Part shown: positions 49,972-61,501 of the stretch, piece by piece | Position numbering within the stretch: the stretch's first letter is position 1 | Layout: the number at the start of each line of letters is the position of its first letter | The notes under the pieces: generated by a model | The model's input: the letters and a program-made list of their open reading frames with translations, nothing else | Told to the model about the DNA's origin: nothing | The model's database searches: none | NCBI RefSeq assembly: GCF_022419205.1 | Contig: NZ_JAJOZU010000003.1 | Coordinates: forward strand, 62,001-126,000 | Reading direction: 5' to 3' | Source of the DNA: Thermomonas alba | GTDB lineage: Bacteria > Pseudomonadota > Gammaproteobacteria > Xanthomonadales > Xanthomonadaceae | DNA length: 64,000 nucleotides | Position numbers and translations under genes: made by a program

Positions 49972-50496
49972 ATGAAAGGACACTGCATTCTCTCCCACGG
50001 GTTCGAAAGCGGCCCGGATGCGACCAAGGTGACCGCGCTGGCCGAGGTCGCCGAGCGCATGGGCTGGACCCACGAGCGCCCCGACTACACCGACCTCGAC
50101 GCTCGCCGCGAGGTGACCCCGCTGGGCGACGTGCCGGCGCGCATCGCCCGCCTGCTCGGGCTGGCGCAGGCGGCTGCCGCGCGCGGCCCGCTGGTGCTGG
50201 CCGGCTCCAGCCTCGGTGCTTATATCAGCGGTCATGTATCGATGCAGGTGCCGGTCGCCGGCCTGTTCCTGATGGCGCCGCCGGTGGTGATGGAGGGCGC
50301 ACCGCCGATGCCGGCGGCGCGCGTGCCGACCTCGGTCCTGCATGGCTGGCACGACGAGCTGATCCCTGCCGCGCAGGTGGTGGACTGGGCGGCGGCGCGC
50401 GATGCGCGGCTGCTGCTGGTGAACGATTCCCATCGTTTGTCCGATCACGTGCAGGCCAGCGCCGAGGCATTCGCCGCGCTGCTGGCGTCCCTGTAG
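49972..50496 (+). CDS. Small alpha/beta hydrolase
   Basis: 174 residues. [20 protein letters not shown] at the start, nucleophile elbow [10 protein letters not shown] (GxSxG) and HGWHDELIP with SHRLSDH supplying Asp and His. This is a short esterase-like hydrolase (YqiA/UPF0227-related); substrate unknown. The next gene, rlmKL, starts four bases after its stop, so they are probably cotranscribed. Confidence 0.87.
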   Translation: MKGHCILSHGFESGPDATKVTALAEVAERMGWTHERPDYTDLDARREVTPLGDVPARIARLLGLAQAAAARGPLVLAGSSLGAYISGHVSMQVPVAGLFLMAPPVVMEGAPPMPAARVPTSVLHGWHDELIPAAQVVDWAAARDARLLLVNDSHRLSDHVQASAEAFAALLASL

Positions 50497-50500
50497 CGCC

Positions 50501-52660
50501 ATGAAGTTCTTCGCCTCCTGCGGCAAAGGGCTGGAATATCTGCTGGCCGACGAACTGCTCGCGCTCGGCTGCGCGCGCGCCACCGCCACGCTGGCCGGCG
50601 TCAACGTGGAAGGCACGCTGCTGGATGCCCAGCGCGCGGTGCTGTGGTCGCGGCTGGCCAGCCGCATCCTGTGGCCGATCGCCGAGTTCGCGTGCGCCGA
50701 CGAGCACGCGCTCTACGCCGGCGCGGCCGCGGTGGACTGGTCCGGCCACCTCTCGCCCGGCCACACGATCGCCATCGACGCGCACGTCTCCGGTAGCGGC
50801 CTCACCCATGCGCGCTACGCCGCGCAGCGGGTCAAGGACGCCATCGTCGATACCCTGCGCGCCCGCACTGGCCAGCGGCCGGACGTCGACGTGGAATCGC
50901 CGGATGTCCGCATCCACCTGGTCGTGCGCAAGGGGCACGCCACGCTGTCGATCGACCTGTCCGGCGGGCCAATGCACCGCCGTGGCTGGCGGCGGGTGCA
51001 GGGCGCCGCGCCGCTGAAGGAAACCGTGGCTGCCGCGGTGTTGTACCGCGGTGGCTGGCCGCAGGCCTATGCCGAGGGCGGTGACCTGCTCGATCCGATG
51101 TGCGGCAGCGGCACACTGCTGATCGAGGGCGCGCTGATGGCGGCCGACGTGGCGCCGGGGCTGGGGCGTTACGGCGATGCGCCGCCGACCCGCTGGATCG
51201 GGTTCGACGGCGAGGCATGGGCAGGCCTGCGCAGCGAGGCCATCGCCCGCGAGGCGCGCGGTCGCGCCGCGCTACGGCCCTGTTTCCACGGCAGCGACGT
51301 GGACCCGCACGCCATCCGCGCCGCCCGCGAGAACGCGCAGGCGGCCGGCGTCGCGAGCGCCATCGGCTGGTCCGTGCGTGACATCGCCGACTTGCCGCCG
51401 ATGGAGAACCTGCGCGGCGTGGTCGCCTGCAATCCGCCCTACGATGCGCGACTGGCGGCCGATCCGGCGCTGTATCGCGCGCTCGGCGATGCGTTGAAAC
51501 GGGCGGCGCCGCAGTGGCGCGCGGCGCTGCTGTGCGGCGACGGCGAACTGGCCCGCGCCACCGGGCTGCGCGCGAAAAAGCGCTACCAGCTGTTCAACGG
51601 CGCCATCGAATGCAGCCTGATCGCGGTGGATCCCATCGCCCCGCCGCAGCGTGAGGGAACGGAGAAGCGCGCCCGGCCGGAAGGCGCGTCCCCCGGGGGG
51701 ATTTCCCCCGGGGCACAGATGGTGGCCAACCGCCTGCGCAAGAACCTCGACAAGCTGGCGCGCTGGCGCCAGCAGGAGCAGGTTTCCTGTTTCCGCGCCT
51801 ACGATGCCGACATCCCCGAATACGCCTGCGCAGTGGACGTTTACACCACCGTGGGCGGTGAGACCTGGCTGCACGTGCAGGAGTACGCCGCGCCACCGGA
51901 GATTCCCGAAGCCGTCACCCGTAGGCGTCTGAGCGAGCTGCTGCTGGCGGTGCGCGAGGTGTTCGGCGTGCCGCGCGAGCGGGTGGCGGTGAAGACCCGC
52001 CGCACCGGCAAGGGCGGCAGCAAGTATGGCCACTTCGATCACCGCGGGCAGTTCCTCACGGTGGAGGAGGGCGCGGCAAGACTGCGGGTCAATCTGTTCG
52101 ATTACCTCGACACGGGCCTGTTCCTCGATCACCGCCCGCTGCGCGCGCGGATGGCGCTGGAGGCGCGCGGCAAGCGCTTCCTCAACCTGTTCTGCTACAC
52201 CGGCGTGGCCACCGTGCAGGCGGCGGTGCAGGGCGCCTTGCTGACCACCAGCGTGGACCTGTCGGCGACCTATCTGGAATGGCTGGCCGACAACCTGCGT
52301 GGCAACGGCATCGGCGGCACCCGCCACCGCATCGCCCAGGCCGATGCATTGAGGTGGATCGAGGCCGATACCAACGAGTATGACGTGATCTTCTGCGATC
52401 CGCCCACCTTCTCCAACTCCAAGCGCGCCGACGACTTCGACGTGCAGCGCGACCACGTGCGCCTGCTGCGCGCGGCGCTGGCGCGGCTGGCGCCCGGCGG
52501 GGTGCTCTACTTCAGCAACAACTTCCGTCGCTTCAAGCTGGACCAGGCGGCGCTGGCCGGGTTCGCGCAGGTGGAGGACATCAGCGCCTCCACCATCCCA
52601 CCGGACTTCGCGCGCAACCCGCGCATCCACCGCGCGTGGCGTCTGCAGCGCGCGGGCTGA
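50501..52660 (+). CDS. rlmKL: Bifunctional 23S rRNA methyltransferase RlmK/RlmL
   Basis: 719 residues. The N-terminal THUMP plus RlmL domain has [23 protein letters not shown] and the catalytic NPPYDARLA. The C-terminal RlmK domain has [15 protein letters not shown] and [13 protein letters not shown]. RlmL makes m2G2445 and RlmK makes m7G2069 on 23S rRNA. The full two-domain form matches the E. coli protein. A strong stem-loop follows the stop. Confidence 0.96.
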   Translation: MKFFASCGKGLEYLLADELLALGCARATATLAGVNVEGTLLDAQRAVLWSRLASRILWPIAEFACADEHALYAGAAAVDWSGHLSPGHTIAIDAHVSGSGLTHARYAAQRVKDAIVDTLRARTGQRPDVDVESPDVRIHLVVRKGHATLSIDLSGGPMHRRGWRRVQGAAPLKETVAAAVLYRGGWPQAYAEGGDLLDPMCGSGTLLIEGALMAADVAPGLGRYGDAPPTRWIGFDGEAWAGLRSEAIAREARGRAALRPCFHGSDVDPHAIRAARENAQAAGVASAIGWSVRDIADLPPMENLRGVVACNPPYDARLAADPALYRALGDALKRAAPQWRAALLCGDGELARATGLRAKKRYQLFNGAIECSLIAVDPIAPPQREGTEKRARPEGASPGGISPGAQMVANRLRKNLDKLARWRQQEQVSCFRAYDADIPEYACAVDVYTTVGGETWLHVQEYAAPPEIPEAVTRRRLSELLLAVREVFGVPRERVAVKTRRTGKGGSKYGHFDHRGQFLTVEEGAARLRVNLFDYLDTGLFLDHRPLRARMALEARGKRFLNLFCYTGVATVQAAVQGALLTTSVDLSATYLEWLADNLRGNGIGGTRHRIAQADALRWIEADTNEYDVIFCDPPTFSNSKRADDFDVQRDHVRLLRAALARLAPGGVLYFSNNFRRFKLDQAALAGFAQVEDISASTIPPDFARNPRIHRAWRLQRAG

Positions 52661-52685
52661 CGCTCGGTGTGGTTTCCCGAAGCGA

Positions 52686-52712
52686 AGCGGGGCGGCTGTC
52701 CGCCGCCCCGCT
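52686..52712. terminator. Bidirectional terminator between rlmKL and the NO reductase gene
   Basis: A perfect 11-bp stem (AGCGGGGCGGC / GCCGCCCCGCT) with loop TGTCC sits between two convergent genes. No T tract is present on either side. Confidence 0.6.
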
Positions 52713-52732
52713 CCGATGCCATCTGGCGCCGG

Positions 52733-54982
52733 TCAATTCCGTGCTGGCTGCGGCTTCAGCCACAGGCGGGCGATGAACAGGCACAGCAGCAGCGCGCCGC
52801 TGGCGAAGACCAGGTCGCCCGGCATGCGCATCCACACCAGCATGTGGATGATGGGCCGGGTCATGAACTCGGCCGAACGCGCGAACCAGTAGCCGTGCTC
52901 CAGCGCGGCATTGAGCTGCAGAGTTCCCATCGGCAGCAGGGTCAGCAGCGCCATCAGGCCCAGCCCGATGTTGAAGCACCAGAACGCCGCGCGCAGCAGG
53001 CCTTCCGGCCACTGCACCTGCGGCCGCAGCCCGCGCAGGCAGAACAGCATCAGGCCGATCCCCAGCATCCCGTACACCCCGAACAGCGCGGTATGGCCGT
53101 GCAGCGGGGTCAGGTTCAGGCCCTGCATGTAGTACAGCGCGATCGGGGTGTTGATCAGGAACCCGAACAGCCCGGCGCCGACCAGGTTCCAGAAACTCAC
53201 CGCCAGAAAGAACATGATTGGCCAGCGGTAGCGCGCCATCCAGGGCGTGGCGCGGCTGTGGCTCCAGGTTTCATGCGCCTCCAGCCCGATCAGCGCCAGC
53301 GGGACCACCTCCAGCGCCGAGAAGCACGCGCCGAGGGCGACCGCCGCGGTCGTAGTGCCAGTGAAGTACAGATGGTGGAACATGCCGAGTACGCCGCCGG
53401 TGAGGTACACGATGGTCGCAAACAGCACATTGACGGTGGCCGAGCTGCCGCGGATCAGTCCCAGCTTCACGAACAGGAAGCTGATGACCGCCACCGCGAA
53501 CACCTCGAAGAAGCCTTCCACCCACAGGTGTACCACCCACCAGCGCCAGTATTCGACCACCGAGATGTGGCTGTGCTCGCCCCACATCAGGCCGGCGCCG
53601 TAGAACAGGCCGATGGCGATCGTGGAGAGGAACAGCAGGCCGACGATCGAGCTCATCTCGTCCCGGCGCTTGAGTGCCGGCCACAGCGCGCGCCCCACCA
53701 GCACCAGCCACAGCAGCAGCCCGATGAACAGGAACGCCTGCCAGAAGCGGCCGATGTCCACGTATTCCCAGCCCTGGTGGCCGAACCAGAAGTTGTACTT
53801 CAGGCCCAGCTTCTGCATCACCGCGAACCACTGCCCGGCGAAGGCGCCGACCACGATGACCAGCAGGCAGACGAACAGGAAATTGACGCCGGCGCGCTGG
53901 TACTTCGGCTCGTGCCCGGAGATCGCCGGGGCTATGTACAGCCCGGTAGCGAGCCACGCGGTCGCGATCCACAGCACCGCCAGCTGGGTGTGCCAACTGC
54001 GGGTCAGCGAGTAGGGCAGGATATTGGCGATCTGGAACCCGTAGGCTTGCTGCCCTTCCACCTGGTAGTGCGCCGTGGTGGCACCCAGCAGGATCTGCAC
54101 CAGGAACAGCGCGCCGACGACCCAGAAATATTTGGCGGTGGCACGCATCGAGGGCGTGAGGGTCAGCCCCTTCAGCGGGTCCTGCGGCGGTGGAACCGGC
54201 GCTTGCTCCTTGCTGTGCCAGCCGGCGTAGTGCCATGCCAGCAGGCCGATGCCGCCGATCAGGAACAGCAGCGAGAACACCGACCAGATGAAGGTGTCCG
54301 AGGTCGGCGTGTTGCCGGTCAGCGGCTCGTACGGCCAGTTGTTGGTATAGGTGCGGTGCGTCTCGCCGGGACGGTCGGTGCCGGCGGCCCAGGCCGTCCA
54401 GAAGAAGAACGCGGTCAGTGCCCGCCGGTTGTCGGCATCCGGCACCGTGCCCTCGCGCATCGCATAGTCCACGCGCAGCGCGTGGGTAGCCGGATCGTTC
54501 GAGAACAGGCTTTCGTAGTGCGCGGCAACCGCGCTGATCGCGCGTGCGCGCTGATCGCTGACCACGATCTCGTCCTTGCCGGGATCGTAGGTATTGGCGC
54601 GCATCAGCGGCTTGACCGCGGCCTGCACCTTCGCCTGTTCGCCCGGGTCCAGGCTGGCGTACGACTGCCCGGTATCCGCGCGCGCCTGCAGTTCCAGCAT
54701 GGCTTCGGTCTCGCGGTGCAGCCAGTCGGCCGACCAGTCGGGCGCGATCAGCGCGCCGTGGCCCCAGACGGAGCCGAGTTGCTGGCCGCCGATGCTCTGC
54801 CAGACCTGCTGGCCCTTCTGGATGTCGTCCTTGGTGTAAAGCACCTGGCCGTTGGCCGCGACGACGCGATCTGGAATGGGGGGCTTGGTCTGGATCAGAT
54901 CCACGCCAAGCCAAAGCATGACGGCGAAGCTTGCGGCCAGGAGGGCCCCCAAGCCCAGCCATAGCCGTTTGGTGATGGACAT
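52733..54982 (-). CDS. norZ: Quinol-dependent nitric oxide reductase
   Basis: 749 residues: the long, single-subunit qNOR form with an N-terminal extracytoplasmic extension (QKGQQVWQSIGGQQLGSVWGHGALIAPDWSADWLHRE split over about 55-95) and about fourteen helices of the heme-copper oxidase type. The metal-site region shows EYWRWWVVHLWVEGFFEVFAV, with the His and Glu of the non-heme iron site, and YFTGTTTAAVALG. It reduces NO to N2O with quinol electrons. GGAGAG lies five bases before the ATG. The FNR gene and hemN lie upstream on the same strand. No nitrite reductase lies in the window, so detoxification fits as well as denitrification. Confidence 0.94.
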   Translation of the reverse strand: MSITKRLWLGLGALLAASFAVMLWLGVDLIQTKPPIPDRVVAANGQVLYTKDDIQKGQQVWQSIGGQQLGSVWGHGALIAPDWSADWLHRETEAMLELQARADTGQSYASLDPGEQAKVQAAVKPLMRANTYDPGKDEIVVSDQRARAISAVAAHYESLFSNDPATHALRVDYAMREGTVPDADNRRALTAFFFWTAWAAGTDRPGETHRTYTNNWPYEPLTGNTPTSDTFIWSVFSLLFLIGGIGLLAWHYAGWHSKEQAPVPPPQDPLKGLTLTPSMRATAKYFWVVGALFLVQILLGATTAHYQVEGQQAYGFQIANILPYSLTRSWHTQLAVLWIATAWLATGLYIAPAISGHEPKYQRAGVNFLFVCLLVIVVGAFAGQWFAVMQKLGLKYNFWFGHQGWEYVDIGRFWQAFLFIGLLLWLVLVGRALWPALKRRDEMSSIVGLLFLSTIAIGLFYGAGLMWGEHSHISVVEYWRWWVVHLWVEGFFEVFAVAVISFLFVKLGLIRGSSATVNVLFATIVYLTGGVLGMFHHLYFTGTTTAAVALGACFSALEVVPLALIGLEAHETWSHSRATPWMARYRWPIMFFLAVSFWNLVGAGLFGFLINTPIALYYMQGLNLTPLHGHTALFGVYGMLGIGLMLFCLRGLRPQVQWPEGLLRAAFWCFNIGLGLMALLTLLPMGTLQLNAALEHGYWFARSAEFMTRPIIHMLVWMRMPGDLVFASGALLLCLFIARLWLKPQPARN

Positions 54983-55042
54983 TGCGACTCTCCTACGGTT
55001 GGATGGTCGCGGTCATCTTCGGGCGAGCGCGATCGCGACTCC

Positions 55043-55056
55043 ATGACGCGCGTCAA
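55043..55056 (-). promoter_or_regulatory. Candidate FNR/Dnr-type site upstream of the NO reductase gene
   Basis: TTGACGCGCGTCAT on the minus strand is a near-palindrome with half-sites TTGAC and GTCA, one base off the FNR half-site TTGAT. Its centre is 67.5 bp from the ATG. No good -10 is seen at the expected distance, so the site is weaker than the one at hemN. Confidence 0.45.
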
Positions 55057-55086
55057 GCGCAGGCGATGTGCCCGCTGCAGCGCGTG

Positions 55087-55839
55087 TCAGTCGCGCAGGA
55101 TCGGCGCGGCCAGCACTTCCAGACGCGCAGGATCGAGCAGTTCGACTTCGCGGCGATCGACCGCCAGCACGCCGTCGTCCTGCATCCGGCGCAGCACCCT
55201 GCTCACCGTCTCCGGCGCCAGCCGCAGGTAGTTGGCGATGTCGGTACGTGCCATCGTCAGCTGGAAGCGGGTCGCGGAAAAACCGCGCGCCGCCAGGCGT
55301 CGCGCCATCCCGACCAGGAACGCGGCCATCCGCTGGTCGGCGCTCCAGTCGCCGGCGAGCAGGGCGGCGCGGCCGATGTCGCGGCTCAGCAGCCGGAACA
55401 GCTCGCGCTGCAGGCCGGGCACCTTGGTCGCCAGCAGCGACATCTTCGGGAACGAGAAGCGGCAGAGCATCACCGTGTCCAGCGCGATCGCATCGCACGG
55501 ATAGCGGTGGCCGTCGATCGCGTTCAGGCCGATCACCTCGCCCGGAAAATGGAAGCCGAGCACGTGCTCGCGGCCGTCGCGGTCGATCACCCGGGTCTTG
55601 ACGCAGCCGGCGCGCACTGCGGCGATCGCGTCGAATGGATCTCCCTCGCGGAACAGGGTTTCTCCGGCATGGAACGGACCGACATGCTCGACCAGGAAGT
55701 GCAGTTCCTTGAGCGCGCTCTTGTCCATGCCCTGCGACAGGCAGGCATGCGAGAACGCGCAGGTGGAGCAGAACTGCAGCTCGTCGCCGTCGTCGGACAG
55801 GACCTGCGTGTTTAGCCGCGGGTAGGTCGGCGTGCTCAT
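55087..55839 (-). CDS. fnr: FNR-type oxygen-sensing transcription regulator
   Basis: 250 residues, the same as E. coli FNR. The N-terminal iron-sulfur cysteines are CSTCAFSHAC (Cys24, Cys27, Cys33, the CxxC-x5-C of FNR) and the fourth is Cys126 in LDTVMLCRFSF. The cNMP-like sensor fold (FREGDPFDAI, HFPGEVIGLNAIDG) is followed by the HTH MARTDIANYLRLAPETVSRVL, whose E-x-x-S-R matches FNR recognition of TTGAT half-sites. Without oxygen the [4Fe-4S] cluster should form and the protein bind DNA. ATG 55839 is preferred over 55872. hemN is 40 bases upstream, so a shared transcript is likely. Confidence 0.95.
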   Translation of the reverse strand: MSTPTYPRLNTQVLSDDGDELQFCSTCAFSHACLSQGMDKSALKELHFLVEHVGPFHAGETLFREGDPFDAIAAVRAGCVKTRVIDRDGREHVLGFHFPGEVIGLNAIDGHRYPCDAIALDTVMLCRFSFPKMSLLATKVPGLQRELFRLLSRDIGRAALLAGDWSADQRMAAFLVGMARRLAARGFSATRFQLTMARTDIANYLRLAPETVSRVLRRMQDDGVLAVDRREVELLDPARLEVLAAPILRD

Positions 55840-55879
55840 CGCCCCCCCGGACTGGGCGCAGGCATCCGGCATGCGCGGC

Positions 55880-57280
55880 TCAGATCGCGCGCGAGAAGAG
55901 CGGCCGGGCATTGGGGGCGGGCGGGGCGAGGTAGCGATCGAAGCACATGGCAATATTACGCAGTAATAGCCGTCCTCGCGACGTCGCACGAATGCGGTCT
56001 GGCAGGGATTGGATCAGGCCGTCTGCGAACAGTGGTTCCAGACGCGCCAGGTCTTCGGCGAAGTAGCTGCGGAAATCGATCCCGTAGCGGCGCTCCAGCG
56101 CGGCGATCGGGATCTCGCCCTGGCACATCAGCGACTGGATGAGGTCGGCGCGCAGTTCGTCGTCCTCGCTCAGGCGCATGCCGCGGAACACCGGCAGGCG
56201 GCCATCGTCGATCGCGGCCTCCCAGCTGGGCAGGTCGCGCGGGTTCTGGCTGAAGCTGTTGCCGATATGGCTGATCGCCGACACCCCCAGCCCGATCAGG
56301 TCGCTGTCGGCATGGGTGGTGTAGCCCATGAAATTGCGGTGCAGCCCGCCGCGCTGCTGCGCGCGCGCCAGTTCGTCGTCGGGCAGGGCGAAATGGTCCA
56401 TGCCGATGTACACGTAGCCGGCGGCGGTGAGCCTTTGCACCGCCAGCTGCAATAGCGCCAGCTTGGCCTCGCCGCCGAGCAGCAGGGTTTCGTCGATCTG
56501 CTTCTGAGGTTTGAACAGATGCGGCAGATGGGCGTAGCTGTAGACCGCCAGCCGATCCGGACGGAGGGCGATGACGGTCTCCAGCGTCTGGCCAAACCCG
56601 TCCAGTGTCTGCGCCGGCAATCCGTAGATCAGATCGACGTTGATCGAGCCAATGCCGGCGGCGCGCGCGGCCTCGATCACCGCGCGGGTCTGCTCCACGC
56701 TCTGCACCCGGTTCACCGCTTCCTGCACTTTCGGGTCGAAGTCCTGCACGCCGAGGCTGATCCGGTTGAACCCGATCCCGGCGAGCTCCGGCAGCCATTC
56801 GGGCGGGCACACGCGCGGGTCGATCTCGATCGAGATATCGCGGTCGCGGGCTTGGGTGAAGTGGAACTGGCGGCGCAGGGCGTCCACCACGTCGCCCAGC
56901 TGCTGCGGGCTCAGGAAGTTGGGGGTGCCTCCGCCGAAGTGCAGCTGGATCACTTCGCGGTCGCGGTCGAACAGCGGCGCGATCAGGGCGATCTCGCGGT
57001 GCAGCCGCGCCAGATAGGCCTCGCCGCGCGCGGTGTCGCGGGTGATCACGCGGTTGCAGCCGCAGTAGAAGCAGGGGCTGAAGCAGAACGGGACATGCAC
57101 GTACAGCGACAGCCGGCGCGGGATCGGATCCTCGTTGCTGGCCTGGATCACCGCGCGCAGCTCGGCCTCGCCGAACTCGGCGCTGAACTGCGGCGCGGTC
57201 GGATACGAGGTATAGCGCGGACCGGGCCGGTCATAGCGGCGCAGCAGATCGGCGTCGAAGGTGACGTTCTGAGGGTGCAT
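55880..57280 (-). CDS. hemN: Oxygen-independent coproporphyrinogen III oxidase
   Basis: 466 residues. YVHVPFCFSPCFYCGCN holds the radical-SAM cysteines (Cys66, Cys70, Cys73, with the following Cys75), and HFGGGTPNFLSPQQLGDV is the SAM-binding GGGTP. GPRYTSYPTAPQFSAEFG is the HemN N-terminal signature. It replaces HemF for heme synthesis without oxygen. The ATG has no ribosome site before it. A FNR box and a -10 element lie just upstream, spaced so that transcription would begin at or next to the ATG. Confidence 0.96.
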   Translation of the reverse strand: MHPQNVTFDADLLRRYDRPGPRYTSYPTAPQFSAEFGEAELRAVIQASNEDPIPRRLSLYVHVPFCFSPCFYCGCNRVITRDTARGEAYLARLHREIALIAPLFDRDREVIQLHFGGGTPNFLSPQQLGDVVDALRRQFHFTQARDRDISIEIDPRVCPPEWLPELAGIGFNRISLGVQDFDPKVQEAVNRVQSVEQTRAVIEAARAAGIGSINVDLIYGLPAQTLDGFGQTLETVIALRPDRLAVYSYAHLPHLFKPQKQIDETLLLGGEAKLALLQLAVQRLTAAGYVYIGMDHFALPDDELARAQQRGGLHRNFMGYTTHADSDLIGLGVSAISHIGNSFSQNPRDLPSWEAAIDDGRLPVFRGMRLSEDDELRADLIQSLMCQGEIPIAALERRYGIDFRSYFAEDLARLEPLFADGLIQSLPDRIRATSRGRLLLRNIAMCFDRYLAPPAPNARPLFSRAI

Positions 57281-57286
57281 GCCCGC

Positions 57287-57292
57287 AGCTTA
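57287..57292 (-). promoter_or_regulatory. -10 element of hemN
   Basis: TAAGCT on the minus strand fits TANNNT and sits six bases before the hemN ATG, with its expected start point at the A of the ATG. It is supported mainly by its spacing from the FNR box. Confidence 0.55.
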
Positions 57293-57314
57293 GGTGGCCG
57301 CGGACGGCCGCGAC

Positions 57315-57328
57315 TTGATCTTGATCAA
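57315..57328 (-). promoter_or_regulatory. Perfect FNR box upstream of hemN
   Basis: TTGATCTTGATCAA is an exact TTGAT-N4-ATCAA palindrome. Its centre is 41.5 bp from the A of the hemN ATG, the class II activation distance if transcription starts there. The fnr gene immediately downstream of hemN supplies a regulator whose recognition helix fits. Confidence 0.88.
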
Positions 57329-57344
57329 GTGCGGCATGCCAGGC

Positions 57345-57998
57345 TCAGCGGCGATCCAGCCGATATGCAGCGGTTTGCAGGCGCGAGACGCCGGCGATGT
57401 AGCCAGGGTTGTCGGGAGGAATCGGCCGACGTTCCAGCACCCGCACACTCCAGGTATCTGCATACAGCGTCGCGACTTCCGCCTCCTCCACGCTGAATGG
57501 CGGGCCCTCGCGCTCGGCCTGCGGATATTCCAGCGTGATCAGCAGGCCGCGGCAGCCCTGGGGCAGGCGCGCATACAGCTCCCCTGCGTAGCGCCGGCGC
57601 AGCGGCGGCGGCAGCGCGATCAGCGCGGCGCGATCGAACACCGCGGCGCAGCCAGCCAGCAGATCGGCGTCCAGCCCGAAAGCATCGCCGCAGATCAGCT
57701 CGATGCCGCCGGCGTGGTGATGACGGCCGTAGCGGGTGTCCTCGACCTCGGGCACCAGCCCGTGCTCGGCGAAGAACTCATCCACCGCGATCTGCGACAG
57801 CTCCACGCCCAGCACGCGATAGCCCTGGCCGGCCAGCCAGGCCATGTCCAGCGACTTGCCGCACAGCGGCACGAACACCTGCGCGCCGGCCGGTACTTCC
57901 AGCGCTGGCCAGTGCTTGAGCAGCAGCGGGGTCGGCGCTGACTGATGGAAGCCAATGTCGTGGTTGGCCCAGCGTTGATGCCAGAATTCCGGGCTCAC
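57345..57998 (-). CDS. tpm: Thiopurine S-methyltransferase (TPMT)
   Basis: 217 residues, like Pseudomonas TPMT (218). The SAM-binding loop VPLCGKSLDMAWLAGQGYRVLGVELS and FWHQRWANHDIGFHQ are diagnostic. Substrates include thiopurines and, in bacteria, tellurite or selenite species. The start is GTG at 57998 with GGGAG six bases upstream; the longer reading is unlike the family. It lies upstream of the hemN promoter and is transcribed in the same direction. Confidence 0.92.
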   Translation of the reverse strand: MSPEFWHQRWANHDIGFHQSAPTPLLLKHWPALEVPAGAQVFVPLCGKSLDMAWLAGQGYRVLGVELSQIAVDEFFAEHGLVPEVEDTRYGRHHHAGGIELICGDAFGLDADLLAGCAAVFDRAALIALPPPLRRRYAGELYARLPQGCRGLLITLEYPQAEREGPPFSVEEAEVATLYADTWSVRVLERRPIPPDNPGYIAGVSRLQTAAYRLDRR

Positions 57999-58098
57999 GT
58001 TAGGCTCCCATCGACGGCGAGACCGTCGGGTGATCCGCGTAGCGGTATTTCGAGCCGCAGAGCGAAACGCCCGGCGGTAGGCGCCGTCGAACGATGGA

Positions 58099-60348
<2,250 letters not shown>

Positions 60349-60357
60349 TCCCGCATT

Positions 60358-61422
60358 TTACGGGGACGGCCGCGCCGCGTGCCGCGCCAGCGCCCAGGCC
60401 ACGTGCTCGCGCACCAGCGGCGAAGGGTGGTCGCGGCGGCTGGCCAGCGCGGCCAGCACGGCCGGCGTGGTCGGCGCGTTGCCCAGCGCGACGGCGATGT
60501 TGCGCAGCCAGCGCTCGTACCCGCTGCGGCGGATCGCGCTGCCCTCGGTGCGGCGCAGGAACTCGTCCTCCTCCCAGGCGAACAGCTCCGTCAGCGTGGC
60601 CCGGTCCAGCCCATTGCGGGCGCGGAAGTCGGGCTCGTCGGTGCGGCGGGCGAACTTGTTCCACGGGCAGACCAGCTGGCAGTCGTCGCAGCCGAAGATG
60701 CGGTTGCCGATCAGCGGACGCAGTTCCTCGTCGATCGGGCCGTCGTGTTCGATGGTCAGATACGCGATGCAGCGGCGCGCATCCAGCCGGTACGGCGCGG
60801 TGATCGCCCGGGTCGGGCAAATCTCGATGCAGCGCGTGCAGGTGCCGCAGTGCGCGCTGGCCGGCGGATCCACCGGCAGCGGCAGGTCCACGAACAGTTC
60901 GCCGAGGAAGAACCAGCTGCCGCCGTCGCGGTCGATCAGGCAGGTGTGCTTGCCGATCCAGCCCAGCCCGGCGTTGCGCGCCAGCGCGCGTTCCAGCACC
61001 GGCGCTGAGTCGGTGAAGGCGCGGTAACCGAACGGGCCGATCTCCGCCTGCACCTGCTCTGCGAGCTTTTGCAGACGCTGGCGCAGCAGCTTGTGGTAAT
61101 CGCGGCCGAGCGCGTAGCGGGCCACGTACGCACGCTCGCCGTCCCGAAGCGTCTGCCAGGCCACCTCGGGGTCCTGGCCGTAGTCCAGCCCGACCGAGAT
61201 CACCCGCAGCGTGCCCGGCAGCAGCTCCGCCGGACGCGCGCGCAGGGCGCCGTGGCGTGCCATCCACTCCATCGAGCCGTACAGGCCCTGCGCCAGCCAG
61301 TCGAGCAGGTGGGCTTCGTCCTCACCCAGCTCGATGCCGGAAATGCCCACGCGCTGAAAGCCCGCGGCCCGTGCCAGCGCGCGGATGCGGTCGGCCAGCG
61401 CGGCGTAGTCGGGTGTCGTCAT
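60358..61422 (-). CDS. queG: Epoxyqueuosine reductase
   Basis: 354 residues. Two ferredoxin-like clusters are visible: CGTCTRCIEICPTRAI and CDDCQLVCPWN. RYALGRDYHKLLRQRL and WIGKHTCLIDRDGGSWFFLGE are QueG signatures. The cobalamin-dependent enzyme makes queuosine from epoxyqueuosine in tRNA. The ATG at 61422 gives the family start MTTPDYAALADRIRALARA; it diverges from the nnr gene and leads parC. Confidence 0.96.
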   Translation of the reverse strand: MTTPDYAALADRIRALARAAGFQRVGISGIELGEDEAHLLDWLAQGLYGSMEWMARHGALRARPAELLPGTLRVISVGLDYGQDPEVAWQTLRDGERAYVARYALGRDYHKLLRQRLQKLAEQVQAEIGPFGYRAFTDSAPVLERALARNAGLGWIGKHTCLIDRDGGSWFFLGELFVDLPLPVDPPASAHCGTCTRCIEICPTRAITAPYRLDARRCIAYLTIEHDGPIDEELRPLIGNRIFGCDDCQLVCPWNKFARRTDEPDFRARNGLDRATLTELFAWEEDEFLRRTEGSAIRRSGYERWLRNIAVALGNAPTTPAVLAALASRRDHPSPLVREHVAWALARHAARPSP

Positions 61423-61501
61423 CGGCGCAAGTATAGGCGTGGCGACGCTCGCGCTGGTCTTGGCAGGCCGGTCCAGAACAGGCCGGTCTAGAATCAGATG
61501 C

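Noticed and set aside
58012-58028. CGACGG / CCGTCG hairpin after parC
   Set aside because: A six-base stem with no T tract; too weak to call a terminator and noted only under parC.
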